From an uncultured Chthonomonas sp. (lineage in GTDB: Bacteria > Armatimonadota > Chthonomonadetes > Chthonomonadales > CAJBBX01): DNA of 50,247 bases. Both the position numbers and the translations under genes were made by a program. The DNA is taken from contig CAJBBX010000155.1 in the NCBI GenBank assembly GCA_903951425.1, positions 1 to 50,247 on the forward strand, given 5' to 3'. The notes beneath the pieces are model-generated. The model was not told where the DNA came from and did not search any database. It saw only the letters and a program-made list of their open reading frames with translations. How positions within the stretch are numbered: position 1 is the first letter of the stretch; every line of letters begins with the position of its first letter. This document shows positions 7,552-16,045 of the stretch, piece by piece.

Positions 7552-8421
7552 ATGAAACCCTCGCTCCTTCGCCGCGCCCTGCCCTGGGTCGCTGCTACGA
7601 TGCTCACGCTCGGCACGATGGCCTACCAGGATAAGACCGGACCCACCTACCCGCTGGATGTCTCGATGACCACGGCGGCCGGGCCTGTGCACGGCCTATT
7701 CCTGCGGAGCGAGACCATCGGTACGCCGCTGAAGGTGATGCTCGTAGAGCCCGTGCCGCCGGGAGTATCGGGACAGGTGCGGTACCGGCGCTACCGATCC
7801 AATGACGGCTGGACCAGGGTTGCCATGCGGCGCGGCGAGTTCACCATGACGCGCCGGGGCCGCGCTCGCGTGGTCCAGGGCCTGGGCGTCGAGCTGCCCA
7901 GCCTGCGCGAGCGCGCCGGGAAGTACGAGTACTTCGTGGACGTGACAGGCGGCGGCGCAGCGGCTTCCGCCACGGGGCTCAAGCCCATCTACGCCCGATA
8001 CAAGGCGCCCGTGCCGGGGCCGGTCCTTGCGCTGCACATCCTCGCCATCTTCGCCTCGCTGCTGGTGGCCATGCGCACGGCGCTGGCCGCGCTGGGCGGC
8101 GGGCCACTGAAGGCCCTGCTCCGCTGGACGCTGGCGCTGCTGCTGGTGGGCGGCTTCGTGCTGGGGCCGATCGTGCAGTGGTACGCCTTCGGCGTGCTCT
8201 GGTCGGGCTTCCCCTACGGCTACGACTGGACCGACAACAAGGTCGTGGTGGAGCTGGCGTTCTGGCTCGTGGCCATCTGGCGGAACCGAGGCGAGCGCCG
8301 CGAGCGCTGGTCGGTGCTCGTCGCCGGCATAGCTACGCTGGCCATCTTCCTGGTGCCGCACAGCATCTTCGGATCGGAATACAACTACATCACGGGCAAG
8401 GGGCACGGAACGACCGGCTGA
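7552..8421 (+). CDS. Conserved membrane protein of unknown function
   Basis: 289 residues. An N-terminal hydrophobic segment (about 8-24) acts as signal or anchor. A predicted extracytoplasmic beta-rich region with tyrosine- and arginine-rich strands follows (about 30-160, YRRYRSNDGWTRV), then four hydrophobic helices (about 165-285). Striking motifs are SGFPYGYDWTDNK in a loop between helices and a C-terminal PHSIFGSEYNY before a glycine-rich tail. I recall similar proteins annotated only as hypothetical in other phyla. No catalytic motif is recognised. It starts 66 bases from the radC start on the opposite strand, and its last 32 bases overlap the end of deoB. Confidence 0.8.
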   Translation: MKPSLLRRALPWVAATMLTLGTMAYQDKTGPTYPLDVSMTTAAGPVHGLFLRSETIGTPLKVMLVEPVPPGVSGQVRYRRYRSNDGWTRVAMRRGEFTMTRRGRARVVQGLGVELPSLRERAGKYEYFVDVTGGGAAASATGLKPIYARYKAPVPGPVLALHILAIFASLLVAMRTALAALGGGPLKALLRWTLALLLVGGFVLGPIVQWYAFGVLWSGFPYGYDWTDNKVVVELAFWLVAIWRNRGERRERWSVLVAGIATLAIFLVPHSIFGSEYNYITGKGHGTTG

Positions 8422-9553
8422 CGCCCTGGTCCCAGGGCACACCCAGCGCCTCGGCCACGGTGGTGGCTACATCGGCAAACGTGGCCCTGACGCCCAGGCT
8501 CCTGCCCGTGCCGGGATAGGCGAGCAGGAGGGCGTGCTCGCGGCTGTGGTCGGTTGAGGGCGTTGTGGGATCGTTGCCGTGGTCGCTGACGAGCAGGAGC
8601 AAGAGATCGGGCGCCACCACGGGCAGCAGATCGCCCAGCATCGCATCGAACTCGGCCAGATGCGCGGCGAAGCCCGGCACATCGTTACGGTGGCCGTAGA
8701 GCATGTCGAAGTCCTCGATGTTGGCGAAGACGAAACCCAGCGTCGGGTCGACGACCATGCGCCGCAACGCCGCCATCTGGCCCAGAGTGCCCTCCACCGG
8801 GTCAGATGTCGTAATTCCCCGGCCGGAGAAGTATTCGGCGATCTTCCCAACCGCGCCCACCCGGACTTCCGCCGTAGCCAGCGCGTCCAGCAGGTTCGGC
8901 GGCGGCGACAGGGGGTAGTCGCGGCGGCCCCGCGTCCGAGCGAAGCTGCCGGGGCTGCCTGCGAACGGACGCGCAATGACCCTCCCCACGGCGTGGTGGC
9001 CCGTCAGGACGGCTCTGGCGGCCGCACAGAGGGTGTGCAGTTCCGCCAGGGGTAGCACGTCCTCGTGCGCGGCGATCTGCAGCACGCTGTCCGCCGAAGT
9101 GTAGAGGATCGGCTTGCCGGTTCGCAGATGGCACTCGCCCAGCCGCTGGATGATCTCCGTGCCGGAGGCGACCTCGTTGGCCAGGAAGCCGTCCGGGACC
9201 AGCGGCGCCAGCAAGTCCAGCACCTCCTGCGGGAAGCCATGAGGGTACGTCGGCATGGCCGGAACCGGACTGACGCCCATGAGCTCCCAATGCCCGGAGA
9301 TCGAGTCCTTGCCCGGCGACTTCTCCGACATGCGTCCGTAGTCGCCTCGCGGAGGGGCGGCGGGCGGAACGCCGTCGATCGGCAAGATGCACCCGAGCCC
9401 CAGCGAGCCCAAGCACGGGACGCAAAGGCCGCCCACAGCATGGGCCATGTTGGCCAGGGTGCTGCTCCCCACATCGCCGTAGGCCGCCGCGTCGGGCAGT
9501 TCGCCACATCCCAAGCCGTCCAGCACCACCACCGCCACGCGCGACCAGGTCAT
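8390..9553 (-). CDS. deoB: Phosphopentomutase
   Basis: Interconverts (deoxy)ribose 1-phosphate and 5-phosphate in nucleoside salvage. 387 residues, full length, alkaline phosphatase superfamily. Metal ligands are in VVLDGLGCGELPD (Asp12) and the C-terminal VSDHGNDPT and STDHSREH segments. The phosphorylated-threonine region usually read as KDTxTGHWE is KDSISGHWE here (residues 82-90), with serine at both threonine positions. The ATG at 9553 overlaps the upstream recombinase stop (ATGA). The xerD-deoB neighbourhood also occurs in Firmicutes. A longer frame to 9880 only reads into the recombinase gene. Confidence 0.95.
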   Translation of the reverse strand: MTWSRVAVVVLDGLGCGELPDAAAYGDVGSSTLANMAHAVGGLCVPCLGSLGLGCILPIDGVPPAAPPRGDYGRMSEKSPGKDSISGHWELMGVSPVPAMPTYPHGFPQEVLDLLAPLVPDGFLANEVASGTEIIQRLGECHLRTGKPILYTSADSVLQIAAHEDVLPLAELHTLCAAARAVLTGHHAVGRVIARPFAGSPGSFARTRGRRDYPLSPPPNLLDALATAEVRVGAVGKIAEYFSGRGITTSDPVEGTLGQMAALRRMVVDPTLGFVFANIEDFDMLYGHRNDVPGFAAHLAEFDAMLGDLLPVVAPDLLLLLVSDHGNDPTTPSTDHSREHALLLAYPGTGRSLGVRATFADVATTVAEALGVPWDQGVSRSFRAPCP

Positions 9554-10452
9554 CGCTTCGCCCTCGGATGCGCCGCATCGTAGACACCCCGCAGGCGCGA
9601 GGTCTCGACGTGCGTGTAGATCTCGGTCGTGGTGACGCGGGCGTGGCCCAGCATCTCCTGGATCGCCCGCAAATCGGCGCCGCCGGCCAGCAGGTGCGTG
9701 GCGAAGGAGTGCCGGAACCGGTGCGGCGTCGCCTCGACACCGGAGGCGCGGGAAGCCTCCTTCACCACCTGCCACGCCCGGAAGCGCGTCAGCGGACGTC
9801 CGCAGCGGCCGGCAAAGACCGGATCGGCTGGACGCACCGAACCGCTGCGCGAACGACGCGACAGATGGGCGTCCAGCCACGATAGCGCCTGTCGGCCCAT
9901 GGGAACCACGCGCTCCTTGCCGCCCTTACCGAGGCACGTCACGGTCCGCGCCTTGGGGTCGATATCGCGCCAGCGCAACGCCACGGCCTCGCTGACGCGA
10001 AGGCCCGAGGAGTAGAGCAACTCCAGCAACGCGCGGTCACGCAGGCCCTCGGCCGTCACGATCTGTCCCGCGCCCAGCAATCGGCGCACGGCCGACGGCG
10101 AGAGGACAACGGGTAGCTTGCGGCGGACATGGCCGCTTTCGACGAGGTCACTGGGATCGCTCGGCAGGGCGCCCTCGCCGTAGAGGTAGCGGGCGAACAT
10201 GCGCAGCGCCGCCTGCTTGCGGGCCAGCGAAGCCTCCTGGAGCCCCTCGCGCCTGAGCCGGGCCATGTGCAGGCGCATCTCGGGCGCACCGAATAGCGCG
10301 GCCGCGGGCCGATCGGGAAGGCCCGCGTCGAACTGCCTCAGGTCGCTCACGTAGGCCGCCACGGTGTGCTTGCTCAGGCCGCGCTCGGAGACGAGGTGGT
10401 CGCGGTAGCGCTCGATCCACTCGGATAGCGCGCCGGCAGGAGGCGGCATCAA
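9550..10452 (-). CDS. xerD: XerC/XerD-type tyrosine recombinase
   Basis: 300 residues, the standard Xer length, with an N-terminal SAM-like core-binding domain (about 8-92) and a C-terminal catalytic domain. All catalytic residues are visible: Arg152 (SGLRVSE), Lys176 (LGKGGKE), His244 and Arg247 (PHRFRHSFATHLL), His270 (MLGHARV) and nucleophile Tyr279 (EIYTHV). Such proteins resolve chromosome dimers at dif. XerC and XerD cannot be told apart here without comparison. The gene is embedded in a housekeeping string, overlapping four bases on each side, and no att sites or phage genes flank it, so a mobile-element integrase is unlikely. Confidence 0.93.
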   Translation of the reverse strand: MMPPPAGALSEWIERYRDHLVSERGLSKHTVAAYVSDLRQFDAGLPDRPAAALFGAPEMRLHMARLRREGLQEASLARKQAALRMFARYLYGEGALPSDPSDLVESGHVRRKLPVVLSPSAVRRLLGAGQIVTAEGLRDRALLELLYSSGLRVSEAVALRWRDIDPKARTVTCLGKGGKERVVPMGRQALSWLDAHLSRRSRSGSVRPADPVFAGRCGRPLTRFRAWQVVKEASRASGVEATPHRFRHSFATHLLAGGADLRAIQEMLGHARVTTTEIYTHVETSRLRGVYDAAHPRAKR

Positions 10453-12125
10453 CGGCTCCAGTAGAGCGTCACGCGGGGCCAGATGTAGAGCAGGTCGTTG
10501 GGTAGCGTCGGCTCCTTGCGCAGCCTCAGGCCCAACGCCTCGGCGCGCCCCTCGAAGGCCTGCTCCCGGCGCGGCTGCAGCGCTGCCATGAAGGCCACCG
10601 CGCTCTCCACACGCAGGCGCAGGGCGTCCTGGCTCTCCAGGTCGCTGACGGTCACGACCGTGGGCGGCGGGCTAAGGGCAGACTGGTCCCATTCGGCGTC
10701 CTCGGCGGGAAGGCGCAGACGGGCGCCGGCCTCGGATGCGAGGACGGCGCGACGGCGCGAAGCTCCCGACGAGGGCAAGCCGAACTCGGGCGCAAGCGGC
10801 GGCGACCAGTACCAGGGCGTGGTAGCGAACGCCACGGTGGCCTCTGGACCGGCGGCGCGGACGGCGACAGCGGCCTGATCGCGCGGATCGGGGGTCACCA
10901 TCAGGCGCGTGTAGGCCATGGAGAGCCACGACGCATAGGCCACTCCCACGGCCACCAGCGTCCCGCCCACAGTCGGCGCACGGAACCGTCTGCCCGTGCC
11001 GCAGCAGGCTACCAAGGCCGAGGCTCCCAGGGCCAGGGCCGGCAGTAGCGGCATCACATAGCGCCAGAAGCGCACCGCCGCAGCGCCGATCAGGGCGTAG
11101 GTGACCAGCGCAAACGCCGCCACGGGAGCCGCCTCGCGCACACCGCGCCGCGCCAGGAGCGCCCAGCCCGCCAGGCCTGCCGCCAGCAGCGGCCAGCCGA
11201 GCGCCAAGCGGAGCGAAGTGACCAGGTGGTACCACCAGCCGTTGCCGGTCTGCGCGAAGAGGAGTCCCATGCCTGTGCGCGACTTGCGCATCTCGAAGAG
11301 CAGGTCCGCGCTGAAACGAGGCCAGTTCAGGAAGGCGCCGGGACAAGCCACCAGAAAGAGGATAGCGCAAGCCGCGGCCGCACCGAGCGCATAGAGGGCA
11401 CGGCGTCGCCACGGCGCCTGGATGCAGAGCGCGGACGCCAAGGGCGCAGCCAGCACGAGGACGGCGTTGTACCGGGCTGCACCGGCAAGGCCCGCAAGGC
11501 CGCCCGCTACGGCCAACCAGAGCCACGTGCGGCCATCGCGGCAGGCCCGGACCGAGGCCCAGAGCGCGGCCGTGGTGAGCAACGTGGCGAAGGCGTCCAC
11601 GGTGGCGAAGCGGCTGTGGATGACCGATAGCGGCGCCACGGCCACCACGGCAGCGGCCACAAGGCCGCCCCGGCGGCCCTGCAATCGGCGTGTGATCAGG
11701 CCGCACAGCAGCACAGTGAGGGCTGCGGACAGGACCGATATCAGGCGCCCCACGAGGATGAGGGCGCCGGCGCTGTCTGTGCTAGGGGCGGCCGGCGGCG
11801 AAGGCCACGAGAGGAGCCCGTACGCGCTGTTAACTGCGGCGGCCGCCTGCCAGACGTAGAAGTAGAGCGTGCCGTAGTTGTAGAAGCCCAGGTCGAGGTG
11901 CGGCCGAAGCCTGCCATCCTGCAGCACTCCGGAGACGAGGTTGACGCCCTCGTCCGGGTGGTAGGTCAGCAGGCGCTCGCCGGCCGGTAGCGACCAGGTG
12001 ACGCCCCAGAGGCGTAGCCCCACCGCCGCCACGACCACGAGCGCCAACGCAAGCCGCCAGGCCCGCTCGGCCGGCGGCAACGGTGGCCGGGCGGGCGGAC
12101 GCTCAGGCGACGAAGGTCGCCCCAC
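10449..12125 (-). CDS. Glycosyltransferase family 39-like membrane protein (PMT/ArnT type)
   Basis: 558 residues with about eleven to twelve hydrophobic helices in the N-terminal two thirds and a soluble C-terminal domain. The first periplasmic loop holds the acidic pair typical of GT-C enzymes in LLTYHPDEGVNL (Asp58-Glu59), followed by FYNYGTLYFYVW. GT39 and ArnT-like enzymes move sugars from polyprenyl-phosphate carriers to proteins or lipids at the outer face of the membrane. The acceptor is unknown. GTG start, overlapping the end of pheT by 23 bases; stop overlaps the recombinase start by four bases. The GT2 enzyme at 5421-6128 is a plausible donor-forming partner, which is inference. Confidence 0.82.
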   Translation of the reverse strand: MGRPSSPERPPARPPLPPAERAWRLALALVVVAAVGLRLWGVTWSLPAGERLLTYHPDEGVNLVSGVLQDGRLRPHLDLGFYNYGTLYFYVWQAAAAVNSAYGLLSWPSPPAAPSTDSAGALILVGRLISVLSAALTVLLCGLITRRLQGRRGGLVAAAVVAVAPLSVIHSRFATVDAFATLLTTAALWASVRACRDGRTWLWLAVAGGLAGLAGAARYNAVLVLAAPLASALCIQAPWRRRALYALGAAAACAILFLVACPGAFLNWPRFSADLLFEMRKSRTGMGLLFAQTGNGWWYHLVTSLRLALGWPLLAAGLAGWALLARRGVREAAPVAAFALVTYALIGAAAVRFWRYVMPLLPALALGASALVACCGTGRRFRAPTVGGTLVAVGVAYASWLSMAYTRLMVTPDPRDQAAVAVRAAGPEATVAFATTPWYWSPPLAPEFGLPSSGASRRRAVLASEAGARLRLPAEDAEWDQSALSPPPTVVTVSDLESQDALRLRVESAVAFMAALQPRREQAFEGRAEALGLRLRKEPTLPNDLLYIWPRVTLYWSR

Positions 12126-14148
12126 ACTCCCGCTCCAGTGCGGCGCGAATGGCAGCCATAGCCGCCTCTACCTCATCGTCGGTCAGCGTGCGGTCCAACG
12201 CACGGAAGGTGAACGAGAGCGTGAGGCTCCGGGTACCTGCGGGCAGGTTGGGACCGGAGTAGACATCGGTCAGGGCCATCCCCTCCAGCGTGGCCGGGGC
12301 AGCATCCAGCGCCGCCTGACGCACAGCCTGGTAGGGCGTGTCGGCGGCGATGCGTGGCGCCAAATCGCGGGTAACGCCGGGGAAGGCGCTGGGCTCAACG
12401 AACCCCATAGTGCGCCGCCCTGCCGCCACGAGGCCCGCCAGCGACAGCTCCAGCGCCACAGCACGCTCGCGCAGGTCGAGATCGGCCGCCACAGCGGGGT
12501 TCAGCTCGCCGGCGACACCGATGACCGCGTCGCCCACCACGATCTCGGCGCTACGGCCAGGGTGGAAGCGCCCGTCGGAAGTGCAGCGCATGGCGGGTGG
12601 ACCGGTCTTAAAGGCCGCGCAGAGCGCCTGGGCCAGGCCGGCGACGGTATAGAAGTCGGGCGGAGCGGGCCGGTCGGCGGAGCGCCACGCATCATTGGCC
12701 GGAGCGCCGTGCAGGAGCGCACCGACCGAGAGCGTCTCGGTGTGGCCACCCGGCGCCTCGTGGAACACGCGGGCCACCTCGAACAGCGCCACCTGCGGCT
12801 GCCCACGGCGCACGGCCCTGGCGAGGACATCGGCGAGGCCCGGCAGGAGGCTCCTGCGCAGGCCCGAGAGCTCTGAGGAGAGAGCGGTGCGGATGGCCAC
12901 GCGCTCGCCGCCATCGTCGTCCAAGGGCGTGGCGGCGACCAGCGAGTGACCCACGACCTCGGTGAGCCCTGCGCCCACCAGCACCTCACGAGCCAGCGTC
13001 ATCTGCCGACCCAGGTCGCTGTCGCCCCCCTGGGTGGTGGCGCCGGAGGGCAGCTTCTCTGGCATCCGCCCATACCCCACCACGCGGCCGATCTCCTCGA
13101 TGAGGTCGATCTCACGCACCACGTCGGGCCGCCACGACGGCGTCTGTACGGCCAGGGCCTCACCCTCGCACTCGGTGACCTCGAAGCCCAGGGCCTGGAG
13201 GCTCTTCTGCACCTCGTCGGCCGAGAGGTCGAAGCCGAGTATCTGCGAGACTCGGGCCAGCCGCAGCGTTACGGTCCCCACAGGAGCGGCGCCTGGGTAA
13301 GCGTCCACGACCCCCTCGACCGGCACGCCCGCGCCCAGTTCGGCGATCAGGTCACACGCACGGTTGAGGGACCGCACCACGCCGGCGGGGTCCACGATGC
13401 GCTCGAAGCGATAGGACGCCTCGGTCTGCAGCCCCAGGGCCTTGGAGGAGCGCCGAACGGCCTTGCGGTCGAAATGGGCGGACTCCAGCAGGATCGTCGT
13501 CGTCTTCGGCCCGATCTCCGTATCTGCGCCGCCCATGACGCCGGCCACAGCCACAGGGCGCTCGTCGTCCGCGATGATGAGCAGACCCTCGGCCAGCGGC
13601 CGTTCGGCGCCGTCCAGCGTGGTAATCGCCTCGCCGGGCTTCGAGCGCCGCACGCGGATGGCGGAGCCGCGCAGCAGCGGTAGGTCGAAGGCGTGGAGCG
13701 GCTGGCCGAGCTCGAGCATGACGTAGTTGGTGATATCGACGACACTGTTGATCGGCCGCATGCCCGCCGCGCTGAGCCGCCGCTGCATCCACTCCGGCGA
13801 CTCGCCGATGGTCACGTTCCGCACAACGCGGGCGGCATAGCGCGGACAGAGGTCGGGCGCCTCGATGGTCACGCGGACCAGGCTTCCGGCGTCCCCGCCA
13901 TCCGGCGTCCCAGCAGCGGCGACGTCCACGAACGGCTTCCGCGCCGCGGCGGCCATTTCGCGAGCCAGGCCCACCACCGAGAGGCAGTCGCCCCGGTTCG
14001 GCGTCACCTTGATGTTGAGGACCGGCCCCAGGTCGGACTCCTCGGTTTCCTCCACCTCAAGGCCCGCCATGGTCAGCGTGGTGGCGGCCTCGTCGGCGGT
14101 CATGCCGGTGGGTGCGTGCTGTTCCAGCCATTCAAGCGAAAGTCTCAT
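12103..14148 (-). CDS. pheT: Phenylalanyl-tRNA synthetase beta subunit, short form without the OB-fold domain
   Basis: 681 residues against about 795 in E. coli. The N-terminus (MRLSLEWLEQ to TMAGLEVEE) is followed at once by VTPNRGDCLSVVGLARE. The roughly 110-residue tRNA-binding EMAP-II-like OB domain that normally lies between these blocks is absent. The remaining B3/B4 editing region, B5 (WRPDVVREIDLIEEIGRVVGY), catalytic-like fold and C-terminal FDX-ACB anticodon-binding domain (DLAPRIAADTPY to the end) are intact. No frameshift or stop is seen at the junction, so this is a clean domain loss. The gene follows pheS by 39 bases, and its end overlaps the GT39 start by 23 bases. Confidence 0.95.
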   Translation of the reverse strand: MRLSLEWLEQHAPTGMTADEAATTLTMAGLEVEETEESDLGPVLNIKVTPNRGDCLSVVGLAREMAAAARKPFVDVAAAGTPDGGDAGSLVRVTIEAPDLCPRYAARVVRNVTIGESPEWMQRRLSAAGMRPINSVVDITNYVMLELGQPLHAFDLPLLRGSAIRVRRSKPGEAITTLDGAERPLAEGLLIIADDERPVAVAGVMGGADTEIGPKTTTILLESAHFDRKAVRRSSKALGLQTEASYRFERIVDPAGVVRSLNRACDLIAELGAGVPVEGVVDAYPGAAPVGTVTLRLARVSQILGFDLSADEVQKSLQALGFEVTECEGEALAVQTPSWRPDVVREIDLIEEIGRVVGYGRMPEKLPSGATTQGGDSDLGRQMTLAREVLVGAGLTEVVGHSLVAATPLDDDGGERVAIRTALSSELSGLRRSLLPGLADVLARAVRRGQPQVALFEVARVFHEAPGGHTETLSVGALLHGAPANDAWRSADRPAPPDFYTVAGLAQALCAAFKTGPPAMRCTSDGRFHPGRSAEIVVGDAVIGVAGELNPAVAADLDLRERAVALELSLAGLVAAGRRTMGFVEPSAFPGVTRDLAPRIAADTPYQAVRQAALDAAPATLEGMALTDVYSGPNLPAGTRSLTLSFTFRALDRTLTDDEVEAAMAAIRAALERECGATFVA

Positions 14149-14187
14149 CGGGTCACTCCGATCGTCCGGGTCTCCATGGGGCGCGCC

Positions 14188-15168
14188 CTAGAACTGGCGC
14201 AGGAAGCGCAAGTCGTTGGCCAGGTACCAGCGCAGGTCGGTGACGCCGTTCTGGATCATGTGGATCCGCTCGATGCCCAGGCCGAACGCGAAGCCGCTGT
14301 AGCGCTCCGAGTCGATGCCGTGGCTCTCCAGGATATTCGGGTGGATGAGCCCGGCCCCGCCCAGCTCCAGCCAGCGCCCTTGCCAGTAGATGGAGTAGTC
14401 GACCCCCGGCTCCACGAACGGGAAGTAGTCGGGCCGGAAGCGCACCTGCACGTCGCCGCCGAACATTGCCCCGGCGAACTGCTTCAGCGCGCCCTTGAGG
14501 TCGGCCATGGCGACGCCCTCGTCGACCATGAAGACATCGACCTGGTGGAAGGTGTGGTGGTGCGTGGCATCGACGGCCTCGTAGCGGAAGCACCGGCCCA
14601 CCGTGGCGCATCGCAAGGGCAGCCGGGCTCCCCGGAGCGTGCGCCCCTGCAGGGCCGTGGTCTGCGTGCGGAGCAGGCGCGTGTCGTCAACGTAGAACGT
14701 CATCTGCTCGTCAAAGGCCGGGTGGTCCTCAGGGTAGTTCAGGGCTGCGAAGTTATAGGCGTAGTCTTCCAGCTCGGGGCCATCCACAATGCGGAAGCCC
14801 AGGCCGATGAGGACCGACTTCACCTGCTGGATGGTCCGCGTCAGGGGGTGGATACGGCCCAGCAACGGCGGCGCGCCGGGAAGCGTGATATCGATGGACT
14901 CAGCGGCCAGGCGCTCCTGCGCCTCGACTGCCGCGAGGTCGCCGTGCCGCGCCTCGATGGAGGCGAGCACGGTCGCCTTGGCGGCGTTCAGTCGAGCGCC
15001 GAACCCGGGTCGCTCTTCCTTGGGCAGCGACCCGATGGTCTTCAGCTGCGCCTGCAGCGCGCCCTTACCGCCGAGATAGGCTGCCTCCACGCGGGCCAAC
15101 TGCGCCGTGGAGGCGGCCGTAGCTACCTCGGCCTCCGCCTCCGCCACCAACCGTGTCAGATCATCCAT
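14188..15168 (-). CDS. pheS: Phenylalanyl-tRNA synthetase alpha subunit
   Basis: 326 residues, usual length. A short N-terminal coiled-coil region (LVAEAEAEV; KGALQAQLK) is followed by the class II catalytic core with HPLTRTIQQV, motif 2 region FRYEAVDATHHHTFHQVDVFMVD, WLELGGAGLIHP and motif 3 GFAFGLGIERIHMI near the C-terminus. It forms the alpha2-beta2 enzyme with PheT. The ATG at 15168 is preceded by AGGGGG; a longer frame to 15216 has no homology. It lies 114 bases downstream of rplT with a strong hairpin in the gap. Confidence 0.97.
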   Translation of the reverse strand: MDDLTRLVAEAEAEVATAASTAQLARVEAAYLGGKGALQAQLKTIGSLPKEERPGFGARLNAAKATVLASIEARHGDLAAVEAQERLAAESIDITLPGAPPLLGRIHPLTRTIQQVKSVLIGLGFRIVDGPELEDYAYNFAALNYPEDHPAFDEQMTFYVDDTRLLRTQTTALQGRTLRGARLPLRCATVGRCFRYEAVDATHHHTFHQVDVFMVDEGVAMADLKGALKQFAGAMFGGDVQVRFRPDYFPFVEPGVDYSIYWQGRWLELGGAGLIHPNILESHGIDSERYSGFAFGLGIERIHMIQNGVTDLRWYLANDLRFLRQF

Positions 15169-15202
15169 GCCGTCGCCCCCTGACCTACGTCCCTCGCACA
15201 AA

Positions 15203-15244
15203 CGCCCCGCGTGCAAGCTCCCGGAGGAGCCTGCGAGCGGGGCG
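15203..15244 (-). terminator. Hairpin between rplT and pheS (terminator or attenuator)
   Basis: Read on the minus strand, CGCCCCGC (15244-15237) pairs with GCGGGGCG (15210-15203). The inner arms extend the stem to nearly 19 bp with few mismatches, and TTTGTG follows. It could end the infC-rpmI-rplT message or act as a partial attenuator before pheST. No T-box consensus is present. Confidence 0.55.
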
Positions 15245-15282
15245 TAAGCCTTGCCTGACAGATGTTCGAACTGAGACGCCGG

Positions 15283-15648
15283 CTACTCGGTGACCGTCAG
15301 CCCACTCGCAGCCTGAGCCACGATCTTCGCGAACGTCGCCGGATCATGCACTGCCAGGTCGGCCAGGACCTTCCGGTCGATCATCACGCCGCCCTTGCGC
15401 AGGCCCTCCATGAAGCGGTTGTACGGCATACCGTTCATACGGCAGGCAGCGTTGATGCGGGTGATCCAGAGGCGGCGGAAGTTCCGCTTCTTGTTGCGCC
15501 GGTCGCGATACGCGTAGTTGCCGCTCTTCTGAATCTGCTCGTTAGCGGTCTTGAAGAGCGACCTCTTACCGGCGAAATAGCCGCTTGCGGCCTCAAGCAC
15601 CTTCTTGTGGCGCTTGTGGACCATCATGCCACGTTTGACTCTAGCCAT
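15283..15648 (-). CDS. rplT: 50S ribosomal protein L20
   Basis: 121-residue basic ribosomal protein that binds 23S rRNA early in assembly and in other bacteria represses its own operon. The N-terminus [18 protein letters not shown] and the core [19 protein letters not shown] are diagnostic. It sits in the classical infC-rpmI-rplT order, 85 bases after rpmI. Confidence 0.98.
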   Translation of the reverse strand: MARVKRGMMVHKRHKKVLEAASGYFAGKRSLFKTANEQIQKSGNYAYRDRRNKKRNFRRLWITRINAACRMNGMPYNRFMEGLRKGGVMIDRKVLADLAVHDPATFAKIVAQAASGLTVTE

Positions 15649-15733
15649 ACGAATCTCTCCTCACAGACGGGAGGGGCCTGTGGCCCACTTTGGGTTCCCG
15701 TGCTCGAGCGCCGCGGTGCGGCTGGGACTTGGG

Positions 15734-15934
15734 TTAGTTGATTCCGGCAAGCATGCGGACGATGCGGGACTTGTCGCCCTTGAAGAGCTCGGTGCCCTTG
15801 GTGAGCACGCGCTTCTGGGAGTTGGTCTTCTTCCGCATCAGGTGGTTCATACCGGTTGAACGGCGCATGAGCTTGCCGGTACCGGTGATCTTGAACCGCT
15901 TGGCCACGGTCTTACGCGTCTTCTGCTTCGGCAT
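15734..15934 (-). CDS. rpmI: 50S ribosomal protein L35
   Basis: 66 residues, MPKQKTRKTVAKRFKITGTG followed by the conserved RKKTNSQKR segment. The ATG at 15934 has GAGGTGA about nine bases upstream; the frame continues upstream to 16027 without L35 homology and is not counted. Middle gene of infC-rpmI-rplT. Confidence 0.98.
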   Translation of the reverse strand: MPKQKTRKTVAKRFKITGTGKLMRRSTGMNHLMRKKTNSQKRVLTKGTELFKGDKSRIVRMLAGIN

Positions 15935-15988
15935 CCTGTCACCTCGAGGCGTGGCAGTTAGGTCCGCCAAGCCGTACACGAACGAACG

Positions 15989-16016
15989 GGCGACGACCCG
16001 CGAGCGGGCCGTCGCC
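15989..16016 (-). promoter_or_regulatory. Strong hairpin in the infC-rpmI intergenic region
   Basis: Minus-strand GGCGACGGCCCG (16016-16005) and CGGGTCGTCGCC (16000-15989) form a 12-bp stem with one G-U pair and a four-base CTCG loop. It lies in the 111-base gap before rpmI, where L20 or processing control acts in other bacteria. No T-tract follows directly, so a regulatory or processing role is as likely as termination. Confidence 0.45.
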
Positions 16017-16045
16017 GCCACATCCAATCCGATGAGCCCGTCGAG

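Noticed and set aside
9550-10452. Integrase of a mobile element
   Set aside because: Catalytic residues and length fit Xer; it is locked between pheT/GT39 and deoB by overlaps, with no att repeats or phage genes.
15169-15282. T-box or tRNA-responsive leader before pheS
   Set aside because: No T-box sequence or specifier loop is visible; only a GC-rich hairpin.
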